Of a DNA stretch of 64,000 bases, positions 23,201 through 34,146 are shown in pieces. Each line of letters starts with the position of its first letter. Position 1 is the stretch's first letter. The DNA is taken from contig QYRS01000004.1 of NCBI GenBank assembly GCA_006503535.1, positions 310,001 through 374,000 of the forward strand. The letters are read 5' to 3'. A program made the translations under genes and the position numbers. The notes under the pieces were generated by a model, which was not told where the DNA came from, did no database searches, and saw only the letters and a list, made by a program, of their open reading frames with translations. This DNA is from Arthrinium phaeospermum (taxonomy: Eukaryota; Ascomycota; Sordariomycetes; Amphisphaeriales; Apiosporaceae).

Positions 23201-26079
23201 TAATATTAAATATATATATTAAAAACTTTTAAATATTATTTTTTATAATTTAAATATTTATTTTAAAAAGAAATTTCGCGATTATATATAATAATAAAAA
23301 TTATATATAAATAAATATTAATTAAAGTATATTAAATTATAAAAAAATTAAAAGGTTATACGGTTTATTTTATTAAATATATATATTTTATAAAAAGAAT
23401 TAAATAATTATATTAATTTAAAAATAGTTTTTTAAATAGTCGTTAAAGTTTTTAATAATATCGCCGGCTTAAACGATTTAATTTTAATACTTTTTATTTT
23501 TAAAACGTACCTTCGAATTAATATATAATTTTTATCGTCGTTAAAAATTTAAAACCGTATAAAAATTATTTATAAAATAATAAAGATATTTTAAAAATAT
23601 TATATAAAAATCGATATTAATTAAGTATTAAATATTTATAACGGATTATATTTTTATAATATTTTAACTTTTTCGCTTTAAATAAAAGTTTTTATATAAT
23701 ATAAAAAAAATAAATAAATCGGATTATATTAAATTATTATAATTAAAGGGTAAATAATTTATATTAATATATATAACGGTTTAAAAAACTTTTATATTAT
23801 TTAAATTAAGTTATTTTTTTTTAAAAAAAAAATAAACTTTAAAAAATAATAAAACGAATATAATAATATATATTTCGATATATATTATATATATTAATTA
23901 ATTAAAATTTCGTTAAATATAATTTAAATTATATATTAAATTATTAAAATATTATAATAAGAATATTTATAATACGTTAATTCCTAATTATATAGTTATT
24001 TTAATTAATATATTAACCTTTAATTATATAATTATTTTAAATTAAATATTAACTTTTAATTATATATATAACTTTAAAAATATAATACTTTTAAATTAAT
24101 AAAATATTTTAATATATTTATACCTTAATATAAAAAAAAAAATATTATAAATTATATTATTATAATAATCGGGAAAGAATTATTAAACGATAATATAATA
24201 TATAAAGCTTTTTTTATTATATAAAAATAAAAAATTACGATTTTATTTTAAAATTTTAAAAAGATAATATTATTAATATATTCGAAATTTCGTTTTAAAA
24301 GTTAAACGCGGAAAAAATTAATAACTTTATTATATAAAGCGTTTTTTAATTTATATAATATAATTTACGATTATATAATTAATAATAAATTTTTAAAATA
24401 TAATTTATATATAAAATAAAAAAAAGAATATAAAATCGTATAAAAAGTTTAAACTTATTATTTAAAAATATAATAATATTAATAAAAAAAAGATTTAATT
24501 TAATTATTAATTATTTAATAAATAAATTAATATTTATTTTTTATTTTTAAATCGATATTTATTAAAAACTTTAAAATATATAATAAATTTTAAAATATAA
24601 TATAAATATATAATTATATAAAAATTTATTTAAAAAATATATATTAAGTTTTTAAAAAAACTTAAATTATATTATTTAAAAAATATAATCTTTTAAATTA
24701 TATTATTATTATATAAACTTATTAAATCCGGTTTTTATTAATTTAAAACGTATTATAAATATTATATATAAAACTTTAAAATAACGATATTTATATATAA
24801 CTCGTATTTTTTATTTATAAATAATAAATCGAATATATTCGAAATTATAATAATATAAATTAACGATATATTTAATTTTATTACGCCTTTTTTTTTAAAA
24901 AAAGAAAAAAAAGAGTTTATAAAAACGAAATTTTATACGAAATTAAAAAAAACCTTAATTAAAAATAAACCGATTAAATTTAATAAAAAAAAAATTTAAT
25001 TTAAATTATATAATATTATATTTAAATAAAAAGGGTAAATTTAATAATTTTACCTTATTAATATTTAAATTATAAATTAAAATTAATAATATATTTCTTA
25101 ATATATAAAAAGCGTATATATCGCCTCGATATATTAATCGAAAGCTTTATATAATTTCTTTATCGCCGTTTAAATTTAAATATCGAAAAAAAAAATATTA
25201 AATACTTTAATATATAAATATTATAATAAATTAAAAACTTTATATAAAAATTAAAATATTCCTTTTAACTTTTAATATATAAAATATATATTTTTATTAA
25301 TAATTTTTTTATAAATAATAAAAATTTAATATTTTAATTTAAATATATTATCGCGATTAATTAAAAATATATTATATAAAAAATAGTTTTAATATAAAAA
25401 AAAATATTATATATTAAAGTTTAATAAAATAAAAAAGTTATATAAAACGTATTTATAAATAAATTATATAATATAATTTTAAAAATTAATAACGATATTA
25501 TATTAAACTTTATATTTTAAAAAATTATACGAAGCTTTAAATTTTAAAATATATTAATAATCTTTTATATTAATTTTAAATTATTATATAAATATTTCGT
25601 TAAATTCGATACGACGAATAAAAAAAAATTTATAATCAATATTATATTTTTTTAAAAATTATATAAAAAAAAGAAATTTTAAAAATTTATTAAATCGATA
25701 ATTAAAATAACTCGGCCGATACCTTTATTAAAAAAAATTTAAATTAAACGTTTAAATAATTTATTTTTATAAACCGGTTTATTATATAAATAAAAGTATA
25801 TATAAAAAACCCGAATTTTAATTTAATTAAAAAAAAAAGTTAAATATTTCTTTTATTATTATATAATTTATAATTATTATTAATATTTTATTATTATATA
25901 AAAGAAAAATAAAAAAAACGTAATATTATATTATAATATAAAACTTTAAAAAAAAAATTTATTATATAAAAACTACTATTATTATTATATATTATTTTAT
26001 AATATTTTAAACTTCGTTATTATTTTAAATCTTACCCTACTTTTTTTTATTATTTAAATCTTTCTCTTTATTATTTAAA

Positions 26080-26122
<43 letters not shown>

Positions 26123-27150
26123 CGTTATTATATTAAACCGGGAAAATAATTAAAATATAATATTAAAACTTATACAATTTTTAAACGTATATAATATATT
26201 AACTATTCAAATAATTAATAAAACGATAATAATTATAAAATAAATATAAATTTTAAATATATTTATTAAAATAATCGAAGCTAATTATTTTATAAAAAGT
26301 AATAAAAAATATATAAAAATAACTTTCGCATTAAATAATTTATAAAATAATTAATTTAAGAAATTTAATAATTTAAACGCGAATAATAATATTATAATTA
26401 AATATTATAATTACTCGTTTCTTTTTATTTTATTATATAATTATTAATATTTAAATATTATTTTAATAAAAGAAAATAAAATAATTATATATTAATAGCG
26501 ATATCTTAAAAAAAAGTACAATTAATAATAAAGCTAATCGATAAAATTACTTATTAATAACTATTATTACGCTCGATAATATTCTATAATTTAAAAGTAA
26601 TAACGTACGAACCGATTAAAATATTATTTATATTAACGGCTATCGTATAAAAAAAATATATATAAAAAAGAGTAAATAATTAAAATAAATAAATTAAAAT
26701 TAAAACAAGTAAATTAAAGTTAAATTTCGTATAAATAATTATAATAATAAAAGTAAATAATTAAAAAAAAAAAGAAATATTTTATATAAAAAATTAAAAA
26801 ATTTAATTCTTTTTTATATTAATAAAAAGAAAGATTTAAATTAATAAATTTATTAATTTAAATATTAAATATTTTAAATTAAAAAAAAAAAAAAGGTTAA
26901 TTATTAATTTATATAAAAGAAAATTTTTTTATTAATTAAATACTAATTAAATATTAAACGAAATACTAAATATTATATATAATACCGGTAATTATATCTT
27001 TTTTAATTAAATTATATTATTAAAAATAAATTAAATAAATATAACGTTACTTATACCGAAAGTAAAAATATAAAAAATTAAATAATTTAATATATTTATA
27101 CAAAATATAAAAAAGTATAAAAAAAAAACGTATTCCTCCTTAAAAAAAAG

Positions 27151-27366
27151 TTATTAATATTAATATATTTAATTTAAAAATAATATCTAATATAATTTAA
27201 AAAAATTATATATACTACGCGTACGAACTACTTATTTTATTATATAAAAAGGATTTTATAATCCTTTTTCTTTTAAAATAAATTATATATTATATAAAAC
27301 TTAAATATATACTATATTATATATTACTACTTACCGTACGTACGTATAAAGCCTATTTAATAATAT
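27151..27366 (+). repeat. 3' LTR of degraded retrotransposon
   Basis: Right copy of the direct repeat, with the same CTACGCGTACG landmark. It ends only about 60 bp from the stop codon of the FAD oxidoreductase gene. No target-site duplication could be identified. Confidence 0.6.
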
Positions 27367-27428
27367 ACACTTTAAATATTTTAGAATACGGTTAATAAAT
27401 TATTCACCTAAAAGCTATAGTGACATCT

Positions 27429-29115
27429 TTAATATACTCTGCTAATCTTGAAGCCGCCCGGTACTCTGTGCTGGAAAAAGCCATCGGGGTCATATCTCTT
27501 CGCAGCGTCCCGAATGTGTTCCACGTTGGCCGCGCCGTAGCTACCGATGGGATCCTGCGCCGCATCGGCGTAGGCAAGGTACACAAACTCCTCATTGCTC
27601 CCGACCGAGGTCGCGAACGCCTCGATCCTCTGGACCATGGCCGCCACCTTCTGGTAGACCTGCGGGAACTGGTCCGCGCTGCTCGGGGTCGTCAAGATGG
27701 CCCCGGCCGCGAAGAGGATCCGGTTGCGCGGGGACCGGTCGAGCCCGAGCATGTTGCCTCCCTTTTGCACGCCAATGTCCGCGACGTAAGAGGGGAGTGG
27801 CTGGAAGTCGAGAATGGTGCTGAAGTTCTTGGGCCCGAGGAAGGCTTTCAGGTCCTCGACTAGGCTTTCGTGCTGCTCGGCGCAGTAGCGCATCACTCGC
27901 GGGTCGTTGGCTATCGTCACGGGGCCGGCTCCGGCGGATCTATAGGGATGATAAGAGTCAGTTGTATCTCATCGAAGACGTGAGGGACGGTCTTGCCCGA
28001 CTTACCGTAAAACACCACTCAGTGCAGAGGAATTAGCGGACTGGGCAAGGGTCAACGACTCTGTCGTAGCCGGGGCTAATGTCGGGACGCGGTTCATGGC
28101 GTCGAATGCCGTGCTGTTGGCACAATTTAAAGTGTTAATCTCCGTCACGCTGATCGTGGAGGTCTCGGTGTCTGGTCGGTATTGAATGGCCGAAAGGAGT
28201 GCGTTGTCGTGGTACGACTGGTCCAGATCGGTGAAGGCAGCCACCGCGTCAATCACGGCGTCAATGTGTTCGATGCCGATGGATCTCCTGTCGACGATCA
28301 AGTTGGCCGCAGGAAAGGTCTCTAGACGGAAGTTGGTGACGATGCCAAAGTTGCTACCACCCCCCTTCAGCGCGCGGAACAAGTCCGAGTGCGCCGTCGC
28401 GTTGGCGTGGACAATCTCGCCGCTCGCCAGCACCACCTCGTAGTCGACGACGCTGTCGCAGGCGAAGCCGGTCCGCGCCGTGTGCCACGAGACGCCGCCG
28501 CCGAGCAAGAGCCCGCCGACGCCCACGACGCCCTCGCGTCCGCCCGTCACGCTAACACCGTGCTCCTCCAGGCTGGCGTACACCTCGCCCCACCGCGCCC
28601 CGGGCCCGGCGCTCGCGGTCTTGGTGGCGGCGTCGTACGTGGTGGCGTTCAGGCGGGCCAGGTCGATGATGACGCCCTGCTCGAGGCTGTTGGAGCTTCG
28701 GGTCCCGTGCCCGCCGCTGCGAACGGCTACGTGCCAGTCTCCGGCGCCGTCGCCGGCGGATTGGATGGCGGTGAGGGCTTGGGAAACCTCGGCGGCACTG
28801 CTTGGGAGAACGAAGCACCAGGGGGCACGCTGGGTATCGGGCCAGTAGGAGCCGCGGACGAGGGATGGGTAGATGGGGGATGAAGGTAGGTGCACGGCGT
28901 GAGACAGTCCGGCGTCGATGAGGGCATCGCACTGTAAATCATGAGGTCAGGAATAAGCCGGTCAACGTCATGTATCAAGGTTTCAGGGGGTTACATACGG
29001 GTGCAAAACCAGTATGGCTCTGCGTATCGTTGCGAACGGATGGAGCTCGCCCATGCACACCATCGAGCATGAGCAGCGACAGCAGGGCCGTAGGAGATAG
29101 GGTTTTAGACAGCAT
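27429..29115 (-). CDS. Secreted FAD-linked oxidoreductase (BBE type)
   Basis: A 517-aa flavoenzyme of the berberine-bridge/VAO family, exons 29115-28999, 28931-28006, 27939-27429. A signal peptide (MLSKTLSPTALLSLLMLDGVHG) precedes the FAD-binding PCMH domain. VRSGGHGTRSSNS holds the His expected to bind FAD covalently, followed by VTGGREGVVGVGGLLLGGG and RALKGGGSNFGIVTNF. The C-terminal BBE segment (YADAAQDPIGSYG...KRYDPDGFFQ) is intact. Family members oxidise alcohols, sugars or secondary metabolite intermediates; the substrate here is unknown. It is divergent from a Zn2Cys6 regulator 540 bp away, a common arrangement for a regulator and its target. Its 3' end nearly touches a RIP-degraded LTR element, yet the reading frame shows no damage. 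Confidence 0.88.
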
Positions 29116-29654
29116 CGTGATGAGTTTCCTGAATCGACAATTGTTGTAGAGGCACTTTCAAGTTTCTGCAGTGAGTTGACTGGATTGCTTGTTGCTGGTA
29201 TTCCATTTTCACCCGATCAACTCTCTCTATTTATGTATGTCTCAAGTTCGCATGTAGAGGCGACATTACTATTTCATGGCTTCTAATGTCCCTCCTAGAA
29301 ATGACGATGGTGGTGATCGACGCATCGGCGTGGGCTTAGTATGGGATCGGCGCAGTCAGCTCTCATTCAGCCCCAGGCTTGGCGCGCGGGATGCTTCGCA
29401 CTTAGTGCGAAGTGCGAGGAAGTGCGAGGAGAGTGCGAGGAGGTACGAGGGGAGTCTCCACTTATGACCTCGCAAAGACTTCGGCTTTGCCGGACAGTCC
29501 GAGGCTAGGTCAGCACTAAATTCGCAATGAGCATCGGCTTGTTTGTTCTTTTTGACCTTCGCCGTACAGTGATTACAAACAACACCTAACCTCGTATATC
29601 CTTCGAGACCGGTCGGGAAGATCGCCGACACTCGCATCTCGTATATAGCTCGGA
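29116..29654. promoter_or_regulatory. Shared promoter of oxidoreductase and regulator
   Basis: A 539-bp divergent intergenic region. It holds a cluster of short direct repeats (29404-29449) and an inverted CGG-N5-CCG pair (29482-29492), the kind of site Zn2Cys6 dimers bind. Both features lie nearer the regulator. Confidence 0.55.
29404..29449 (+). repeat. AGTGCGAGG-type direct repeats
   Basis: Successive units AGTGCGA, AGTGCGAGG, AGTGCGAGG, AGTGCGAGG and GGTACGAGG occur at about 29404, 29410, 29420, 29431 and 29441. Spacing is 6 to 11 bp, about one helical turn for the last copies. They could be binding sites or a small tandem expansion. Confidence 0.6.
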
Positions 29655-30982
29655 ATGACTCCAGAACCTGCCGAAAAGCCATCGCGACGGCGCCATATTA
29701 AGTCCAGGAGCGGCTGCAAGAACTGCAAGAAAAGAAAGGTCAAGGTGTGATCCCCGATGATCTGACGACTTCCAGCTGCATTGATTGTGTCTCCTCGCTG
29801 ACGTATGTTTCAAAGTGCGGCGAGGAGCGCCCGCGCTGTCGGAACTGTTCAAGACGTGGCTCGATATGTGACCTGGCGGATGACTCGGCTATTCCAGATG
29901 CGCCTGCCCGAAACCCTCCAGCCTCTCCTCCCACTCCAACGCCTGATCGCCTTGATGGCCAGACGACTTCCTTGCCCTTACCAAGCGCACCAGCATCAAC
30001 TCATGTTGGTGTTGGCTTGGGTAGTTTCACAGTCCTGGACCTGGAGCTTCTTCACCACTACACCACATCCACCGGCCCCACGCTGTCTTCCGACCCCATC
30101 ACCCGCCATTACTACCTTGTAGATGTCCCGAAGCTAGGCTTTTCACATCCCCATGTGCTCTATTCCATCCTGGCGCTGGCGGCATCGCACTTAGGACACT
30201 TCCGACCCGAGTCCCGACAGTATTACTACGCCGAGGCCGCGGCTCGCCATACCGCCGCCACCTCTATAGCCGCCCCACTTCTGTCTAACATCTCGGTAGA
30301 AAACTCGGTGCCCATGTACTGCTTCAGCAGCCTCACGATGTTCATCTCGTTCGCCAACCTCAAAGACGACGACCACTTCTTCGATGAGAGCAACGTTATA
30401 CCGAGCTGGCTCACCCTCTTCCGGGGCTTGCGCACCATCCTCGAGGCCAACGGCCGTGCCATGCTCTCGTCGTCCATCGCCTTCCTATTCCGCTCCAGAG
30501 ACCACGGCAAAGGCAAGTTGGATTCTCAGCAGCGGCCGGACCACGAAGCCCTGAGAGAGTTTCAGAACCACCTCGACAGTTGCACTTCAGACGCCCAGAC
30601 ACAACAGTATTTGCTTGACGCGTTCAGGGACCTCCGAGCCGCCTTCTCCTCTTTCGACGCCAAGGAGCCCGACGGCGAGGATAAGACCCGCAGCATCTTC
30701 ACCTGGCTGTACAAGATCCCCGACGGATACATCGACCTGCTGCGGCAAAAAGACAACAACGCACTCTGCATACTAGCCTTCTTTTGCGTCCTTCTCCACA
30801 AGTTAGAGTACAACTGGTGGCTCAAAGGCTGGGGAATCCACTTGATCGATCGCATCTACACGGCTGTGGATGATGCTCATCATGCCTGGATGCGGTGGCC
30901 GATCCAGGAGATTGGATGGGTACCCCCACGGCGAGGGGGGGCGTTTGCAGGCCTCTATCCGATCACAACACCAGCTTCATGA
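29655..30982 (+). CDS. Zn(II)2Cys6 transcription factor
   Basis: A 418-aa regulator in two exons, 29655-29744 and 29816-30982. The intron falls inside the zinc cluster: exon 1 ends CKNCKKRKVK and exon 2 begins CGEERPRCRNC, giving a complete C-X2-C-X6-C-X6-C-X2-C-X6-C. The body has the features of Upc2-like fungal factors (LELLHHYTTSTGPTLS, HPHVLYSILALAASHL, then a W-L-xLFRGLRTIL helix). It is shorter than a full Zn2Cys6 factor with a long middle homology region. It probably acts in the nucleus on the divergent oxidoreductase gene, inferred from the shared promoter. Confidence 0.85.
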
Positions 30983-31958
30983 GTGGGGGGATAAGATATT
31001 CGATTTAGTTGCTACATATGAGTCATGGGTGACGTGAGTTACCAAGCACATGAGCTCACCAGAAATGAGCAATCTGTTGTTTCTTACTGGCACTTCCGCG
31101 GGGGACGAAGGCCTCACACTCAAAAACTACCTCCAGCCAAGCTGGAAAAATAAGCCGAATTCGGGACATGGTGAGTAAGAAGATGGATGTTCCGAATCAC
31201 AGCCTTAATAATTTAAGATGGTGTGTCTTTGTTTGGGTTGCTTAAGTCTTGGTCACTTGCCGGGGACAAGTGACCGTGGGGTTGAGCCATACTTTGCTCA
31301 CGAACAGCACCTGTGAACACTGATTATTCTATTTATTCCTGATTACGCCGGGCAAGTAAACATTGTTTAACATCCTACTATGTAAAGGTTATATAGTGAT
31401 TCAACATTATATATATACTACATAATATAAAATCATAATCAATCTCTCTGCTGTCGTTGTCGCTTTACTGGAATAGTAACTTCTCGACATCTTCAAAACT
31501 TGACTGATTCATTGTCGTCGCAGGGGCTTGAGGTGTTATTCAACTACTTACCCCGCTATCTGAACTAAGCCCTATTGTCAGGTAAGCTACTTACATAAGT
31601 ACTTAAACCTCGGCATTGCCCTGCGCTAAACTATTCAGGTACAGGGGCTGAGCCAGAAGGGGCCCTCCCCCTACATACTCACTTAGTAGGGCTTTTCTAA
31701 AGCTATGCCGCGGATCAACAACATGTTCAGGCGTACAAGTAATGCCCTACAGGTAGCTGCTTTAGCCCTTCCCGATTGGGAGTCATGTCCGTGCGTTCAG
31801 ATACTGCCAGCTGCGGTTCTTTGGCTGTCAAAGTGTGTGTATGAGATGTGAGATGTGAGTCCCAAGCATCAACATCAACACAAGATCCTTGATGCGCCAC
31901 AAACACCACATACAAAAGTCATTGTCGCGGCCGACCAACACCCCTCGAGGAAGATACA
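30983..31958. other. Intergenic, ~1 kb
   Basis: No gene seen. It is AT-richer around 31370-31440, with short inverted AT words and TTATTCC-like motifs at 31321-31350. It probably holds the 3' UTR of the regulator and the promoter of the F-box-like gene. Confidence 0.4.
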
Positions 31959-33975
31959 ATGTCGAGAACTCTTCCCAATGAGCTCATGACTCTTCCTAAT
32001 GAACTCTTGTGTCAAATTCTCAGGGAATCTCTTCCATATGGCTTTGAATCCCTGGTTTTGACCTCAAAGCGTATGTACGCTGTCGCTGACCCCCTCCTTG
32101 CCAGACACAAGGAGCTCCGGCGCAAATGGCGCCATTTCCGCTTTCCAGACCTGAGTTTCGGGCGCCCACAACCATTCGGCATCTCGTGCGTGCCCGAGCT
32201 GCTGCTCGAAATCGCGGCAGATCCCATCATCGCTCGGTACATCGTACACGCGGACCTGGTTAGTCGGATACGCGTGGTCCTAGAAGGAACCATCTGGGAC
32301 CGCTCCCAAGAGGCCAAGATCAGGCGGCGCCTGCATCATCCCGGCGAGAGGGCAAGACTGTTGGCGCTTATCAACGAGTCGCGCTATCTTCCTGGGCTTG
32401 GTTTGTGTCCCGAGGGCTGGGCCGACCTCATTCTCGCCGACGAGAACCGCTCTGGCGTAGAGCCAGACAATGCCGTACGTGGAGCCCGGAGCCATCGTTA
32501 GCATATAACCTTTCTGGAGCCCAAAACTGACATGGACGTTTTCTAATTAGTTTGCTTTCCTGCTCAGTTTACTCCCGAATCTCGAGTCCCTGAAGCTGGG
32601 TAGTGAATGGGGCGAACATAACTTCACTCGTCCTATCCATTTGGAGGACGACTGGACAAATGCTGTAGTCCCGGAGCTTCTACATCTTCTCATCACACGT
32701 GCGAACGATGCCGGCAGCCTCGATGCAAACGGAGATTGTCCTTTGCGGCAACTACGCACACTTCGCACGGTCACCGACTTCGGCAGCGCTACGAGACCTT
32801 TGGAATCATTCCTGCCATTCTTTGCTCTCAAGTCAGTTTCCTAATCTCCTACCGTACCACAACATGGAAATGTCGATGCTAACACACTATTCACTTAGCT
32901 CCATACGCACGTTCCGATTCGAACATGGCGTCTTGGATTCGGTATCCTACGTCAGCAATGGAGATACTACGGCTGGAACTGACAAAAGCGAGCACGATGA
33001 TGATCATTGTGTGACGAGCGACGAGACTGCAAATGCCCTACCGGTATTGCGGTTCCAGAAAAGTGGTCGGTATGCCACGCTCGGTCCAAACTTGGAGGAG
33101 TTGGATTTGGAGGATGCCGTGATCAGCGCCGAAGCCGCCATACCTCTCTTCAAGGACATGCATAATTTGCGGGTGCTCAAAATGGATTATAGCCATGGAA
33201 AGGATACCCGGTAAGTCTTACTCAACCTGGTCTGCAACCATGGTGGTCATTGGTAACTGACACAGAATCGACAGTCGGGCCTGGGATGTAAACGTACGTA
33301 CGGACCGCTTCCCCACATACCGTGGCAGACAGGAGTGAGACTGAAATGCTGACCAAAAACAAATAGCGCTTCCTCGCAATCGTGGCGGAGGCGGCTGGCA
33401 GAAGCCTGGAGCATCTCGCCATCACGGCCAAAGCACTGGGCCCAGGCCACGCCAAGCTGCTGCGGCAGGAGGACGGGGGTCTGAAGGACCTGCACGGGTT
33501 CCGGGCGCTGACCCGCCTCGAGCTGGACACCAAGCTCTTCATCGACAGCCGCGCCGACTGGTATTTCCCCGCATCCAAGATCCCTGACTCGTGGGCCACC
33601 TCCGTCGAGGACATCGTCGAGCACGTGCCGTCTCTGGTCGACGTGGCACCGCCCACGCTGGAGAGCTTCGTCCTGCACGTGCCGGGGACCGCCGAGGACC
33701 GCGCCGTCATGGAGAGCCTGCTTCGCGATTTCTCCGCCGAGCGCCGGGGCGAGCGGCTGCCGGAGCTCTCGCTCGACTGGTCCAAGGTCGTTGTCCACGG
33801 CGGCGGCGTCCTTAATAACGGAATCAGAGACTGGACCGAGCAGTACGAGATTGCCAGGTTCTGCATGGCTAACGGAATCCGATGCTTTATGGTCAAGTGC
33901 CGTGAGGAAGCGCTTGAAAAGTGCAGGGACAACGGCATCACCTACGAACGGGATCATAATGAATGGAATTGGTGA
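31959..33975 (+). CDS. F-box/LRR-like protein
   Basis: A 581-aa protein in five exons: 31959-32474, 32551-32831, 32899-33210, 33266-33293, 33367-33975. The N-terminus reads LPNELLCQILRESLPYGFESLVLTSKRMYAVADPLL, a degenerate F-box. Later segments LLPNLESLKLG, LEELDLEDAVIS, MHNLRVLKMDYS and LTRLELDTKLF resemble the leucine-rich spacing seen in fungal F-box proteins. Exon 4 is only 28 nt and is supported by frame (phase 2 to 0); an alternative acceptor 9 nt downstream also keeps frame. If the F-box is functional it would recruit substrates to an SCF ubiquitin ligase. The ligand and substrate are unknown, and the F-box call rests on pattern only. Confidence 0.68.
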
Positions 33976-34146
33976 GATGAGTTCATAGGGATATGTTGGC
34001 TGTTCACTTTGCTTACGAGGCCAGTAGAGAGGCAAGAGACCTCTCAATGCGTTACAAAAGCAACGAGATACCGTAGTTGGTAGCAAATGACAAGTCCCCC
34101 ATCAGAAACACTTAAGTCCGTTTTTCAATTGTGTCTGCAAAAATGC

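Larger units (their letters stand above)
20071..27366 (+). mobile_element. Degraded LTR retrotransposon (~7.3 kb)
   Basis: The sequence at about 20071-20278 is repeated directly at about 27151-27366: both contain the landmarks CTACGCGTACG, a TTATTTTATTATATAAAA run, and TAAAGCYTATTTAATA near the right end. Differences are mainly transitions, as RIP would give. An A-rich purine tract (27142-27150) just before the right copy fits a polypurine tract and suggests plus orientation. A 7.3 kb length and ~210 bp LTRs fit a Ty1/Copia or Ty3/Gypsy element; the superfamily cannot be told because no reading frame survives. Confidence 0.65.
18961..27400. repeat. RIP-degraded transposon block (AT-rich isochore)
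   Basis: About 8.4 kb of extremely AT-rich DNA with stops in all frames. Residual C and G are mostly in CpG, while CpA and TpG are almost absent, which is the expected end state of RIP (CpA to TpA). It contains a short TIR element at 19132-19655, a less mutated patch at 19656-20070, and a long LTR element at about 20071-27366. A TTA microsatellite of about 40 bp sits near 26083-26123. The borders with flanking normal-composition genes are sharp. Such blocks are usually heterochromatic. Confidence 0.85.

Noticed and set aside
26083..26123. TTA repeat resembling a satellite or CRISPR-like array
   Set aside because: Simple microsatellite in AT-rich DNA; no spacers, and CRISPR is not expected in a fungal nuclear genome.
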